Shown here: in pieces, positions 1 to 8,526 of the stretch | Position numbering within the stretch: position 1 is the stretch's first letter | Layout of the letters: every line of letters starts with the position of its first letter | Source of the DNA: a bacterium | GTDB lineage: Bacteria > Bacillota_I > Bacilli_A > Acholeplasmatales > Acholeplasmataceae | DNA length: 31,509 bases | Assembly: GCA_018623895.1 (NCBI GenBank) | Contig: JAAZUY010000001.1 | Location: forward strand, 1-31,509 | Direction of reading: 5' to 3' | Made by a program: the position numbers and the translations under genes | The notes under the pieces: model-generated | Told to the model about the DNA's origin: nothing | Seen by the model: only the letters and a program-made list of their open reading frames with translations | Databases searched by the model: none

Positions 1-1
1 C

Positions 2-268
2 TTATCTATTCTAGAAATTAATGAAGAGCTTATTTATTCTGAATGGCCAACATATGATCAGAAAAAGACAGAAGAAAAGGACGTTCAAATTGTTGTACAA
101 GTTAATGGAAAATTGAGAGCAAAAATAAATATGAAGAGAGATGAAAATCAAAAGAATATCGAAAATGCTGCATTTGAACAAGAAAATGTAAAAAAATTTA
201 CAGAGAATTTAAAAATATATAAGATTATTTACATAAAAAATAAGTTAATAAATATTGTGGTTAAATAA
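2..268 (+). CDS. leuS: Leucyl-tRNA synthetase, C-terminal end (partial)
   Basis: This is the last 88 codons of an ORF that enters from the left edge and stops at TAA 266-268. It contains VQVNGKLRAK, the signature of the C-terminal domain of bacterial LeuRS, followed by a short lysine-rich helix-strand tail. LeuRS charges tRNA-Leu in the cytoplasm; this domain contacts the tRNA. The catalytic and editing domains lie outside the window, so they cannot be assessed. No hairpin terminator follows it, and the sigma-factor promoter starts 13 bases after the stop, so some read-through into the next genes is possible. The identification rests on one motif and the context, but the motif is distinctive. 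Confidence 0.85.
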   Translation, partial: LSILEINEELIYSEWPTYDQKKTEEKDVQIVVQVNGKLRAKINMKRDENQKNIENAAFEQENVKKFTENLKIYKIIYIKNKLINIVVK

Positions 269-281
269 ATTTTAAAAAAAT

Positions 282-311
282 ACCAATAAATATATTACAT
301 TTATCGTATTA
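282..311 (+). promoter_or_regulatory. Putative ECF-sigma-dependent promoter of the sigma operon
   Basis: The element accaataaa (282-290), 14 bases, then cgtatta (305-311) lies 13 bases before the sigma-factor ATG. The same two boxes at the same spacing occur at 1820-1849. A start-to-start distance of 23 bases and a CGT-containing -10 box fit known ECF promoters. The predicted transcript start would fall about 6 to 9 bases before the ATG, giving a nearly leaderless mRNA. That the neighbouring sigma factor uses this site is inferred. Confidence 0.6.
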
Positions 312-324
312 TAAGTGAGAAGAT

Positions 325-834
325 ATGGATCGACTATCTATTTTTGTTAAAGCATTTAAATCCGGTGATTTCAAAAAATTTGAGTTGTTTTATGATCTTG
401 TTTCTCCAGCAATTTTTTTTACAGTAAAAAAATATATAAAAGATGCAATGATTATAGAGGATATTATGCAGGAAGTCATGTTAAAATTTATTAACAATAT
501 TCATAATGTTGATCCAAAAAAAAATATCAAAAGCTATTTGACAACAATTGCTAGAAATAAATCAATTGATTTGTTAAGAAGTAAAAAAAATCTTGAGTAT
601 GATGATAATCACATATATCAACTAGAAATTGATTACGACTATGAAAATAAGTATATATGGCTTTTGGATACTTTAGACAAGAAGAAAAGAGAAATAGTTT
701 ATTTAAGAGTAATTGAAGAATTAAAGTTTAAAGACATTGCTGTTATTGTTGAAGAACCTCTCAATACTGTTTTATGGAGATATAGAGAAGCTATGAAAAA
801 GTTAAAAAAGGAGTTAAAGAATAGTGAGACTTAA
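325..834 (+). CDS. ECF-family RNA polymerase sigma factor
   Basis: This 169-residue protein has the two-domain layout and length of extracytoplasmic-function sigma factors. Region 2 spans about residues 20-85 (EDIMQEVMLKF, then SYLTTIARNKSIDLLR), which binds core RNA polymerase and the -10 element. Region 4 is a C-terminal helix-turn-helix at about 112-165 (KKREIVYLRVIEELKFKDIA ... YREAMKKLKKEL), which reads the -35 element. There is no region 1.1 or 3. The start is the ATG at 325, preceded by a gagaag purine stretch. Its end overlaps the next gene, a membrane-anchored protein, by 11 bases; this coupling is typical of a sigma factor and its anti-sigma. Autoregulation is suggested by the promoter shared with the gene at 1868. 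The subgroup and inducing signal are unknown. Confidence 0.9.
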   Translation: MDRLSIFVKAFKSGDFKKFELFYDLVSPAIFFTVKKYIKDAMIIEDIMQEVMLKFINNIHNVDPKKNIKSYLTTIARNKSIDLLRSKKNLEYDDNHIYQLEIDYDYENKYIWLLDTLDKKKREIVYLRVIEELKFKDIAVIVEEPLNTVLWRYREAMKKLKKELKNSET

Positions 835-1813
835 GAGTATTATAAAATCCTTAGCAAAAAAATCAGAAATTCCTCAAATCAGTAAGTCTATATTGAAAAA
901 CATTAATATCAATAAAAGAAAAAACTATTTTGATTTTCGTATGCTGACTTTACAAATATCTTCAATCCTAATTCTTTTGATTGGATTTTTTATATTCACT
1001 AATAACTTTCAAAGTAATATTTATGCTTTTTCTAATTATGATGAAGTTTTGATGAATGCCACAAAAATTGCTTATTCCTATGAAGAAATGGAAGAAGAAC
1101 AATCTTTAATTTCAAATACCACATTTAATGAAGAACAATATAAAAAACTTCTCAGAGAGGAAATGCCGATGCTTTCAAAATTTGTTAGTAAATTTGAATC
1201 AATTCTGTTTAGTAACAAAAAGAATTATTCAAAATCAATTTTTGAAAAAGATATCAACTATAGCTTTAATTATATGGATTTCAACAATGAATCATTTGAT
1301 CATGATATAAAATTATCAAAAAAGTTCAGAAACAATAATGAAGATAGATTTGATTTCAACGGTAAAATAAATAGTGAATTTGAATTTGAGGGGAGCACAG
1401 ATTATGATCAAAATAGGCACCTCTTTAACATAGAAATTAGAATGAGAAAATTTACTTTTAATATATCTTATGATGATGAATCGAAAAAATATAAGAAGAC
1501 AGTTTTTTTCAATGAAAATCATATTTTTGAATACTATTTTGTTATAAGTTATGATAAATATGATTTACCTAAGGTAGAAATTGATTACACTAGAGAAAAT
1601 TCAAATATCTCAATTATTATATCCAGAAACTTTAAGAAAAAAGGAATAAAAATTGAATATGATATCGATAAAGATATCCTAATGCAAGGATATATGATTA
1701 TTACTCTTAAGGGTAAAATAAAATATAATTTAGAAATATTTGACGATTCAGGAATTTCATTTGAATATGATTGTTACAGGCCATTTATAAGAAGGCGATT
1801 AAATAATTTTTAA
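824..1813 (+). CDS. Putative membrane-anchored anti-sigma factor with large extracytoplasmic domain
   Basis: I do not recognise a named family. The start is GTG 824, supported by AAGGAG at 808-813 and the 11-base overlap with the sigma gene. The 329 residues divide into a basic cytoplasmic N-terminus (1-40), one hydrophobic helix at about 41-59 (LQISSILILLIGFFIF), and about 265 residues predicted outside the cell. The outer part is helical and acidic at first (about 70-130), then a series of alternating polar and aromatic beta strands rich in Phe, Tyr, Asp and Asn, with basic residues near the end. Position, coupling and topology argue for an anti-sigma factor that holds the upstream sigma until an envelope signal is sensed. 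No zinc-binding HxxxCxxC motif of the ZAS type is visible. The function is inferred from context only. Confidence 0.6.
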   Translation: MRLKSIIKSLAKKSEIPQISKSILKNININKRKNYFDFRMLTLQISSILILLIGFFIFTNNFQSNIYAFSNYDEVLMNATKIAYSYEEMEEEQSLISNTTFNEEQYKKLLREEMPMLSKFVSKFESILFSNKKNYSKSIFEKDINYSFNYMDFNNESFDHDIKLSKKFRNNNEDRFDFNGKINSEFEFEGSTDYDQNRHLFNIEIRMRKFTFNISYDDESKKYKKTVFFNENHIFEYYFVISYDKYDLPKVEIDYTRENSNISIIISRNFKKKGIKIEYDIDKDILMQGYMIITLKGKIKYNLEIFDDSGISFEYDCYRPFIRRRLNNF

Positions 1814-1819
1814 AAATTT

Positions 1820-1849
1820 ACCAATAAAAATATAGTTTATAACGTATTA
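1820..1849 (+). promoter_or_regulatory. Second copy of the putative ECF-sigma promoter
   Basis: The boxes accaataaa (1820-1828) and cgtatta (1843-1849) are separated by 14 bases, identical to the site before the sigma gene, while the spacer sequence differs. This argues for selection on the two boxes rather than a simple duplication. It lies 6 bases after the anti-sigma stop and would drive the gene at 1868. Confidence 0.6.
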
Positions 1850-1854
1850 GATAT

Positions 1855-1860
1855 GAGGAG
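1855..1860 (+). promoter_or_regulatory. RBS that fixes the start of the 1868 gene
   Basis: GAGGAG lies 7 bases before ATG 1868. The earlier in-frame ATG at 1853 lies on top of this ribosome-binding site and about at the predicted transcript start, so it is unlikely to be used. Confidence 0.7.
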
Positions 1861-1867
1861 AATATTT

Positions 1868-2635
1868 ATGAAAAAAATTATATGGATTTTAGTAGTATTT
1901 GCTGGATTAAGTTTGATTTTTTTTGGGGTCAGCAGAATAGATTCATCAGCTAGAGAAGCAGAAGCATACCTCGATATTGTAATGAATGTAGATGAAGATA
2001 ATATATATGATGAAGAAACTTTTCCACGAGTAAGAAATAGAAGATTTGGGAAACCTATTTTATTTTTAAAAATAGGTCAGACTATTAAAGAGAAAATTGT
2101 TATGAAAGCAGAAGAGTTAGGAATTGAACCAAACGAATATGTTCTCTCTGTAACAATATCAACATATTCTGAATTGTATGATTACGAAGAAATGATTGAC
2201 AACTTTTCAAATTTAAATGAAGAAGAAAAAGAAAATTATATAAATGAGTTGAAAGCTTTTTTAGTTGAAAATTCTGAGATTCTTAGAGAAAAGTTAGACG
2301 AGATAAAAAATGAAATACATCCATTATTAAATGATATAAGAGAAAACTTCAAAGGAAGAATTAGATCAATTTTCAGAGACTTAAAAGCTACGAGCGATGA
2401 AACAGAAATAAATAATTTGAAAGAAGAACTGAGACAGATCAAAGAAGAGATTGAATTTGAACTAAGTAAAGTAGAGGAAACGTTTTTAGCAAGATTAGAA
2501 GAAGAAAAAATTGCTGTTGAGGGGTTATACGGATATTTTATTCATAAGAATGAAGATGTAATAAAAGACAGATTATCATTATTTGAAAAAAGATTTCCAA
2601 GAATATATAAAAGAGTTAAAGATTATATAAAATAA
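1868..2635 (+). CDS. Membrane-anchored or secreted coiled-coil protein, putative ECF-sigma target
   Basis: This is an unrecognised protein of 255 residues. Residues 1-22 form a signal-anchor (KKIIWILVVFAGLSLIFFG) after a basic start. The SSA-RE junction just after it could be a signal-peptidase site or simply the end of the anchor. The rest is almost wholly alpha-helical and very rich in Glu, Lys and Arg, with heptad-like stretches from about residue 90 to 225, so an extended helical hairpin or coiled coil is likely. An acidic segment (about 40-55) precedes it. The layout loosely recalls extracytoplasmic helical chaperones or sensors of the Spy/CpxP/ZraP type, but I see no LTxxQ motif and claim no homology. 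Its private copy of the sigma promoter suggests it is induced with the sigma factor, as an effector or a feedback partner of the anti-sigma. Confidence 0.7.
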   Translation: MKKIIWILVVFAGLSLIFFGVSRIDSSAREAEAYLDIVMNVDEDNIYDEETFPRVRNRRFGKPILFLKIGQTIKEKIVMKAEELGIEPNEYVLSVTISTYSELYDYEEMIDNFSNLNEEEKENYINELKAFLVENSEILREKLDEIKNEIHPLLNDIRENFKGRIRSIFRDLKATSDETEINNLKEELRQIKEEIEFELSKVEETFLARLEEEKIAVEGLYGYFIHKNEDVIKDRLSLFEKRFPRIYKRVKDYIK

Positions 2636-2660
2636 AAAGCACAAACGTGCTTTTTATTTT
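2629..2660. terminator. Bidirectional terminator between the 1868 gene and mnmM
   Basis: A perfect inverted repeat of 14 bases (2629-2642 and 2647-2660) around an AAAC loop has a GCAC/GTGC core flanked by A-rich and T-rich arms, so it works as a hairpin plus U-tract on both strands. Both flanking stop codons lie inside the repeat. Confidence 0.85.
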
Positions 2661-3178
2661 GGTGTGATCCAAATTAAAACAGGAGCAGTTTGGTTTTGGT
2701 AATATCGAGTAACTAAAGTTCTATGATTTGAAAAAGTTTTGCTTATTTCTAGTATTGAAATTAATTCTTTTTTCCCTTCTTCATGACCGGGATAACTCAT
2801 AATAATAATTTCAGATTTTGGATAACTAAGGGTGATCTTTCGTAATGTTTTTATGGTATCTATTGATTTAGTTGTTATTTTTTTATCTTTGCCAGGAAGA
2901 TATCCTAGATTAAAAATAAAGTGATTACAAGCCGAAAAGTAATTAGTAAAATTTACAAATGAGTCATTTATGTATGTGATGTTTGATTTATGTTTAAGAC
3001 GGAATTTAGTTTCTTCAATAGCAATTTTTTGAATGTCTATTGAGTATACATGGTTGCAAATGTTTGATAAAAATTCAGTGTCATAACCGTTACCGCAAGT
3101 CATATCACAAACTACGTCAGTTTTTTTTACAAGAGATGAAATAAGTTGATGATTGATATGTAGAATGTTCTTCCTCAT
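2654..3178 (-). CDS. mnmM: tRNA 5-aminomethyl-2-thiouridine methyltransferase, MnmM/YtqB family
   Basis: This 174-residue class I SAM-dependent methyltransferase carries motif I DMTCGNGYDT near residue 25 and the family hallmark FNLGYLPG followed by KDK and a Thr-rich stretch. This family (Pfam rRNA_methylase, Bacillus YtqB) was shown to convert nm5s2U to mnm5s2U at tRNA wobble position 34 in gram-positive bacteria that lack the MnmC methylase domain. The length agrees with the family. The start is ATG 3178 with AAGGAAG a few bases upstream. The gene is convergent with the coiled-coil gene, with which it shares a terminator, and divergent from polC. The family assignment is firm; the substrate is taken from characterised members. 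Confidence 0.85.
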   Translation of the reverse strand: MRKNILHINHQLISSLVKKTDVVCDMTCGNGYDTEFLSNICNHVYSIDIQKIAIEETKFRLKHKSNITYINDSFVNFTNYFSACNHFIFNLGYLPGKDKKITTKSIDTIKTLRKITLSYPKSEIIIMSYPGHEEGKKELISILEISKTFSNHRTLVTRYYQNQTAPVLIWITPK

Positions 3179-3239
3179 TAATGACTTCCTTAATCACAAA
3201 TTTATATATATATAATATATTATCATAATTTGAGTTTTC

Positions 3240-3270
3240 TTGATTATGACGAATAGTGTTATGATATAAT
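3240..3270 (+). promoter_or_regulatory. Putative promoter of polC
   Basis: TTGATT (3240-3245) and TATAAT (3265-3270) lie 19 bases apart, which is longer than ideal, but the -10 is extended (TGA before TATAAT). The site is in the divergent mnmM/polC gap, 59 bases before the polC start. Confidence 0.5.
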
Positions 3271-3315
3271 ATTTATTGAATATTTGTTTATTATAAATTA
3301 AAAAAATTACGCCTT

Positions 3316-3321
3316 AAGGAG
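3316..3321 (+). promoter_or_regulatory. RBS supporting the TTG start of polC
   Basis: AAGGAG with an 8-base gap to TTG 3330 is the best ribosome-binding site near the polC N-terminus and decides the non-ATG start. Confidence 0.7.
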
Positions 3322-3329
3322 TAAGAAAA

Positions 3330-6300
3330 TTGCATACAATTGATGTTTATTTGAAGAAATCAAATCTTAGCTCAGAAACTAAATCAAACATTAGTTTTTC
3401 ACATGCTGAATTTTCAAAAAGCAGTAAAATTGTAGAACTATATTTCAATTTAAATAAAGTTTTTGATATACATATTCTTAAAAACATTTCAAATCAAATA
3501 AAAAGCTATTATATTAAAGAAATGGAAAATTTAGAAGTTTATTATATCCAAAGAAAAAAAGTTAAAAAAGATCAAATTTTAAATTACTTAGAAACTATTG
3601 TTCATGATTTTTCAAAGAAAAGACCTAGTGCAAGTGTTTTAAAAAATTTTGAATGTGAAGTCAAGGATGATAAAATCACTTATTTCATTGATTCTGACTC
3701 TAAGTTTATTGAGCAACATTTCAATAGTTTAGAAAATGAATTTCTTCGATTTGGAATCGATTTAAAAATCTCATTTAAAGTTTTAGAGGAGATTCCCAGG
3801 ACTACTTTAATGGTTGAGCACGAAAAAAAGGAAATTGACGCAGTTTATGAACAAAAAAGAAAACTTGAACTTAATAAAAAAATCAATTTTTCAAAAAATT
3901 TAATAGTCAAAAAAAGCAAAAATAAAATGAATATAAACGAAATACCATCTAATCAAGTGGAATTGGATAACTACTTAAATAATATAGGTAACTCTCAATG
4001 TATTCTTGAAGGAGAGGTAACAACCCTTGAAATAAGAGATTTAAGAAACGGTTCTAAATTACTTATCTTAACGATATCGGATTTGGATGATTCAATAATT
4101 GTAAAAAAATTTATTAACAATGAGAGAGAATATGGATTCTCCAAATCTATTGAAATAGGAAATAGCTTACAAGTTACGGGCAATTTTAATTTCGATTCTT
4201 ATCAAAGAGAAGTTGTTGTTATGGCTAGAAGTATTAAATTTTTGGATGTTGAAAAAGCAATAAGAAAAGATACAGCTAAGACCAAAAGAGTTGAATTTCA
4301 CATTCATTCAACTATGAGTAACTTGGATGGTATAGAAAAAATATCAGAATACGTTAAAACGGTCTCTGAATGGGGGCATAATGCTTTAGCTTTGACTGAT
4401 CATGATGGAGTATATGGTTTTCCTGAATTTGAGAAAGCAACAAAAAAATATAATATAAAACCTATATACGGTTCTGAGTTATCAGTTGTAAACTGTAAGG
4501 ATTTTAAAGTAATAAAAGATGTTGCTGAAGGTTTGAAACTTATTGATTTAACGTATACAGTATTTGATATTGAAACTACAGGGCTTTCTGCGTCATACAA
4601 CAAAATTATTGAGATTGCTGCTTTAAAGATTAAAAATGGTGTTATATTAGAAAGGTTTCAAGAATTTATTAATCCAAATGAAAAATTAAGTGATTTTACA
4701 ACAAAACTTACATCAATTACTGATGATATGCTCAAAGGAAAAGCTGAATCAGAAGAAGTATTAAAAAAATTTATGTTATTCGTTGAGGGTACTGTTCTTG
4801 TAGCACATAATGCAGACTTTGACTCGGGCTTTATAGAGAAAAAAATGCAAAAATTTGGCATAAAAAAAACTTATTTTGGAGTTATTGATACTCTTCAAAT
4901 TTCAAGAATTTTATACAATGAAAAGCTCAAAAGATTTAATTTAAAATCTTTAGCTAAGCATTTTAAGATACAGCAAGAAAGTCATCATAGGGCTGAAGAC
5001 GATACAAGAGTTACAACAGAATTATGGATTATCATGCTTCAGGATTTACATTCTCAGGGCTATAAAAATACAAGTGACTTAATCAAATTAAATGACCATG
5101 AAGATGCATATAAATTTTTAATACCACATCATATGAATGTTCTTGTATCAGAACAAAAAGGACTGAAAAATCTTTATGAGATAATTTCTGAAAGCTTGAC
5201 TTCAAATTATTTTAAAGGCGCACGAAACCTTAGAAAATTTCTTGATCTAAAAAGAGAGGGGCTTTTGTTCGGTAGCGGATGTTATAGAGGAGAAGTGTTC
5301 CAAACAGCTCTTAACAAAGGACAAGACAAATTAAAAAAAATAATATCTTATTACGATTACGTTGAAATACAACCGCTAGGGTTTTATGAACATGTTATTG
5401 AACAGTATAGTAAAGATACTGTTTTAAGAACATTGAGATCTATAATAAATGTTGCTAATGAAATGAATGTCCTTGTTATAGCCTCAAGTGACGCACATTA
5501 TATTAGTGAAAATGATAAATTTTACAGAGATATTTATATTCGAACTCCACAAGTTGGAGGCGGTTTGCATGATCTCAAAAGATACAACAAAGTACCAACA
5601 CAAAATCTATTGACAACAAATGAAATGCTTGAAGAAATTAAAGAAATAGATAGTGATTATGAGAACATAGTAATCCATAATACTGTAAAATTGGCATCAA
5701 AAATTGATAGCATTAATTTATTACCTACAGGTCTTTTGACTATAAAAGATGATGCATTTAAAGAAAAACTTCAAATTCAAAGTATTGAAAAAGAATTAAA
5801 AAGGATTGTTGAAAATCAACTAAAAAATAAATATGGAACAAATCCTCATCCAATAGTTTTAGATAGAGTGCAAGGCGAATTGAAAAAAATTATTAGTAAT
5901 AAATTTGCTCCAATTTATTATGTTTCCCATCTTTTGGTAAAAAAGTCTCTCAGTGATGGATATTTAGTTGGTTCACGTGGATCAGTGGGCTCATCTTTGA
6001 TTGCAACACTAATGTCAATTACAGAGGTTAATCCATTAAAGCCTCATTACGTCTGTCCTGAATGTTTTTATACTGCCTTTCATATTAAAGGTGAATTATA
6101 TTCCAAATACGGATTTCAAAAACAAGAAAAAGACTTACAAATTTATTTTGATAATGTTTATTGTGGTTTTGATCTTCCTAATTTGAATTGTCCAATATGT
6201 AGTGTTCCATTATTAAAGGAAGGTCATGATATACCATTTGAAACATTTTTAGGCTTTGATGGAGACAAAATACCCGACATTGATTTAAATTTTAGCGGAG

Positions 6301-7757
6301 AGTATCAATCAAAAGCACACAATTATATAAGAAATTTGGTTGGAAAATCTCAAACTTTTCGAGCCGGGACTATTCAAACAATAGCAGAAAGAAATGCTTA
6401 CGGTTATGTAAAAGGTTATTTAGAAGATCATAATATTAATTTAAGAAATGCTCAAGTTAGCCGAATTGCCAAAAAGTTAGAGGGTGTAAAAAGATCAACT
6501 GGACAACATCCTGGAGGTATTATTGTAGTTCCAGAGGGTCATAACATACATGAGATTACTCCAATACAGTACCCTGCAAATAATACCAATTCGGAATGGT
6601 ATACAACTCATTTTGATTACCATGCATTTGAAGATAATCTTCTAAAGCTTGATATATTAGGCCATGATGATCCTACAATGATAAAATATTTAATGGATTA
6701 TGTTAATAAAAATCCTGAAAAATTTCCTTTTGATAATGCAAAAAATATTCCATTGGATGATCCAAAAGTAATAAAAATGTTTTCAGAGACGGCTGTCTTA
6801 GGGATTGATAAAAAAGAATTAATGAGTGACATTGCATCTTTTGCAATTCCAGAGTTCAATACAAACTTTACAAGACAAATGTTATCTGATATTAAACCAA
6901 ATACTTTTGCAGAACTAGTTAAAGTTTCAGGCCTTTCTCACGGAACTAATGTATATTTAAGTAATTCGCAAGATCTTATTAAAGGAAGTACTTCATATGG
7001 AAAAATTGAGGTAAAAAATATAATTGGTTGCAGAGATGACATAATGGTTCAATTAATTTCTTTTGGTCTTGAAAAAAGCAAGGCATTTGAAATTATGGAA
7101 TTTGTTAGAAGAGGAAATCCAAGTAAAAAACCTGATGAATGGTTAAATTATGAATCTGAAATGAGACTTTCTGGTGTTCCTGACTGGTACATATGGTCAT
7201 GCCAAAAAATAAAGTATATGTTTCCAAAATCACACGCAACTGCATATGTAATGATGGCTTTAAGAATTGCTTGGTTTAAAATACATCACCCGTTATTATT
7301 TTATAGTGCATATTTTTCTAAAAGAGCAGAAAAATTTGATTATGAGAGAATGCTAGCGGGTCCCCAAGCAATAAAAAATAAGATTAAATCATTGCAAATG
7401 GAACCAAGACTAACTCAAAAAGATGAAAATGTATTAACAACAATGCTTGTTGCATATGAATTTGTACTAAGAGGATTCAAATTTAAAAAAGTCCATATTT
7501 CAAAATCTGACCCATCAGTTTTTTTAATGGAAGATAATTCTTTAAGAATGCCTTTCACTTCAATAGATGGTTTGGGATTAAGTGTTGCTAATGATATTTT
7601 AGAAAAAAGAAAAGAAAAACCATTTGAAACAAAAGATGAGATCAAGAGTAGAACAAAAATTAATCAAACAATCTTTGAACTTTTAAATTCATATGGTGCC
7701 TTTGACGAATTGAAAGATAAAAAGACAATTTCTAATCAGGGTCTGTTTGCACTTTAG
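3330..7757 (+). CDS. polC: DNA polymerase III alpha subunit, gram-positive PolC type
   Basis: This is the main replicative polymerase with built-in proofreading, 1475 residues (usual about 1440). In order: a divergent N-terminal domain; an OB-fold segment at about 225-320; a PHP domain beginning with FHIHST near 323; a DEDD 3'-5' exonuclease inserted in the PHP domain (DIETTGL at 413, then HNADFDSG and HRAEDDTRVT, all acidic residues kept); PHP remainder including SDAHY; a four-cysteine zinc module (CPEC at 909, CPIC at 954); the palm with PDIDLNF at 982; and fingers with GQHPGGIIVVP. The C-terminus ends in NQGLFAL, which resembles a beta-clamp-binding peptide. The start is TTG 3330: AAGGAG at 3316-3321 is 8 bases upstream and no ATG fits better. 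The gene appears intact. Confidence 0.97.
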   Translation: MHTIDVYLKKSNLSSETKSNISFSHAEFSKSSKIVELYFNLNKVFDIHILKNISNQIKSYYIKEMENLEVYYIQRKKVKKDQILNYLETIVHDFSKKRPSASVLKNFECEVKDDKITYFIDSDSKFIEQHFNSLENEFLRFGIDLKISFKVLEEIPRTTLMVEHEKKEIDAVYEQKRKLELNKKINFSKNLIVKKSKNKMNINEIPSNQVELDNYLNNIGNSQCILEGEVTTLEIRDLRNGSKLLILTISDLDDSIIVKKFINNEREYGFSKSIEIGNSLQVTGNFNFDSYQREVVVMARSIKFLDVEKAIRKDTAKTKRVEFHIHSTMSNLDGIEKISEYVKTVSEWGHNALALTDHDGVYGFPEFEKATKKYNIKPIYGSELSVVNCKDFKVIKDVAEGLKLIDLTYTVFDIETTGLSASYNKIIEIAALKIKNGVILERFQEFINPNEKLSDFTTKLTSITDDMLKGKAESEEVLKKFMLFVEGTVLVAHNADFDSGFIEKKMQKFGIKKTYFGVIDTLQISRILYNEKLKRFNLKSLAKHFKIQQESHHRAEDDTRVTTELWIIMLQDLHSQGYKNTSDLIKLNDHEDAYKFLIPHHMNVLVSEQKGLKNLYEIISESLTSNYFKGARNLRKFLDLKREGLLFGSGCYRGEVFQTALNKGQDKLKKIISYYDYVEIQPLGFYEHVIEQYSKDTVLRTLRSIINVANEMNVLVIASSDAHYISENDKFYRDIYIRTPQVGGGLHDLKRYNKVPTQNLLTTNEMLEEIKEIDSDYENIVIHNTVKLASKIDSINLLPTGLLTIKDDAFKEKLQIQSIEKELKRIVENQLKNKYGTNPHPIVLDRVQGELKKIISNKFAPIYYVSHLLVKKSLSDGYLVGSRGSVGSSLIATLMSITEVNPLKPHYVCPECFYTAFHIKGELYSKYGFQKQEKDLQIYFDNVYCGFDLPNLNCPICSVPLLKEGHDIPFETFLGFDGDKIPDIDLNFSGEYQSKAHNYIRNLVGKSQTFRAGTIQTIAERNAYGYVKGYLEDHNINLRNAQVSRIAKKLEGVKRSTGQHPGGIIVVPEGHNIHEITPIQYPANNTNSEWYTTHFDYHAFEDNLLKLDILGHDDPTMIKYLMDYVNKNPEKFPFDNAKNIPLDDPKVIKMFSETAVLGIDKKELMSDIASFAIPEFNTNFTRQMLSDIKPNTFAELVKVSGLSHGTNVYLSNSQDLIKGSTSYGKIEVKNIIGCRDDIMVQLISFGLEKSKAFEIMEFVRRGNPSKKPDEWLNYESEMRLSGVPDWYIWSCQKIKYMFPKSHATAYVMMALRIAWFKIHHPLLFYSAYFSKRAEKFDYERMLAGPQAIKNKIKSLQMEPRLTQKDENVLTTMLVAYEFVLRGFKFKKVHISKSDPSVFLMEDNSLRMPFTSIDGLGLSVANDILEKRKEKPFETKDEIKSRTKINQTIFELLNSYGAFDELKDKKTISNQGLFAL

Positions 7758-7775
7758 TAAAATATGGTTTATAAT
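7747..7775 (+). promoter_or_regulatory. Putative internal promoter before the Bax1-I/YccA gene
   Basis: TTGCAC (7747-7752), a 17-base spacer, and TATAAT (7770-7775) overlap the last codons of polC. The predicted transcript would start near 7782, upstream of the ATG at 7801, and could serve the Bax1-I, pheS, pheT and downstream genes independently of polC. Confidence 0.5.
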
Positions 7776-7800
7776 TATTCATATTAAAATAAGAGGAAAA

Positions 7801-8526
7801 ATGAAAATATTTAATCCAATTTTAGACAAAATTAACACTAAATTATCATACGGTTCAAAAGCTTCCTTTCGAGGTATTAGCTTAAAGATATATATGCTTC
7901 TTTTTTTAGTAATGGTATCAGGATATTTAACCTTTACTTATGTTTCTTTAGAAAATTATTTTAATGTTGTAATAGTTTTTTCTCTTTCAAGTTTATTCTT
8001 AATTTTTATTGGATTTAGAAGAGATAGTTTTCCAGTGGTACTATCATTATTATATGCAATTTGTGAAGGGTGTGTTTTGGGTATAATAGTTAAACTGGCA
8101 GAGTCAGTTGTTCCGGGAATAGCTATTTCAGCGGCCTCTGCTACTTTAGTAGTATTTTTTGTTGTGCTCGTATTTTATTCCCAAAAAATTGTAGTTGTGA
8201 CTGAAAAATTTAGAAAAAACATGATAATAATATTTTTTTCAATTATTTGTTTCATACTGATAAATATTTTATTGGATTTTTTTGGTGGGTATAATTTGAT
8301 TTTTAATCAAGGTGATGCAATACTAATATCGATGATTGTTTCCTTTTTTATGGTGATATATTCTGCTTTTATGTTAATTTTACATTTTGATTTTGCAGAA
8401 AATGTTGTTAACGGTGGTCTAAGTGAATCACATGAATGGACTGTAGCAGTTGGTATCGTTATTTCGTTAATCTTTTTATATGTTGAAATATTAAGATTGA
8501 TGCTGTTAAATGCTATAAAAAAGTAG
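7801..8526 (+). CDS. Bax inhibitor-1/YccA-family membrane protein
   Basis: This 241-residue integral membrane protein has about seven hydrophobic helices and belongs to the bacterial Bax1-I/YccA-like group. Features supporting this are the N-terminal YGSKASFRGISLKIYML stretch before the first helix, YAICEGCVLG in the third helix, and HEWTVAVGIVISLIFLYVEI before ILRLM at the end. Related proteins are proposed pH-sensitive Ca2+ leak channels or modulators of membrane proteolysis; which applies here is unknown. ATG 7801 is preferred over the in-frame start at 7747 because AGAGG lies just before it and the upstream codons overlap polC and a likely promoter. It lies 39 bases before pheS on the same strand. 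Confidence 0.8.
   Translation: MKIFNPILDKINTKLSYGSKASFRGISLKIYMLLFLVMVSGYLTFTYVSLENYFNVVIVFSLSSLFLIFIGFRRDSFPVVLSLLYAICEGCVLGIIVKLAESVVPGIAISAASATLVVFFVVLVFYSQKIVVVTEKFRKNMIIIFFSIICFILINILLDFFGGYNLIFNQGDAILISMIVSFFMVIYSAFMLILHFDFAENVVNGGLSESHEWTVAVGIVISLIFLYVEILRLMLLNAIKK

Noticed and set aside
1853..1867. ATG at 1853 as the start of the coiled-coil protein
   Set aside because: It lies on the GAGGAG ribosome-binding site of ATG 1868 and about at the predicted transcript start.
7747..7800. In-frame ATG 7747 as the start of the Bax1-I-like protein
   Set aside because: It has no RBS, overlaps polC codons and a promoter-like sequence, and adds an atypical N-terminus. ATG 7801 has a purine-rich RBS.
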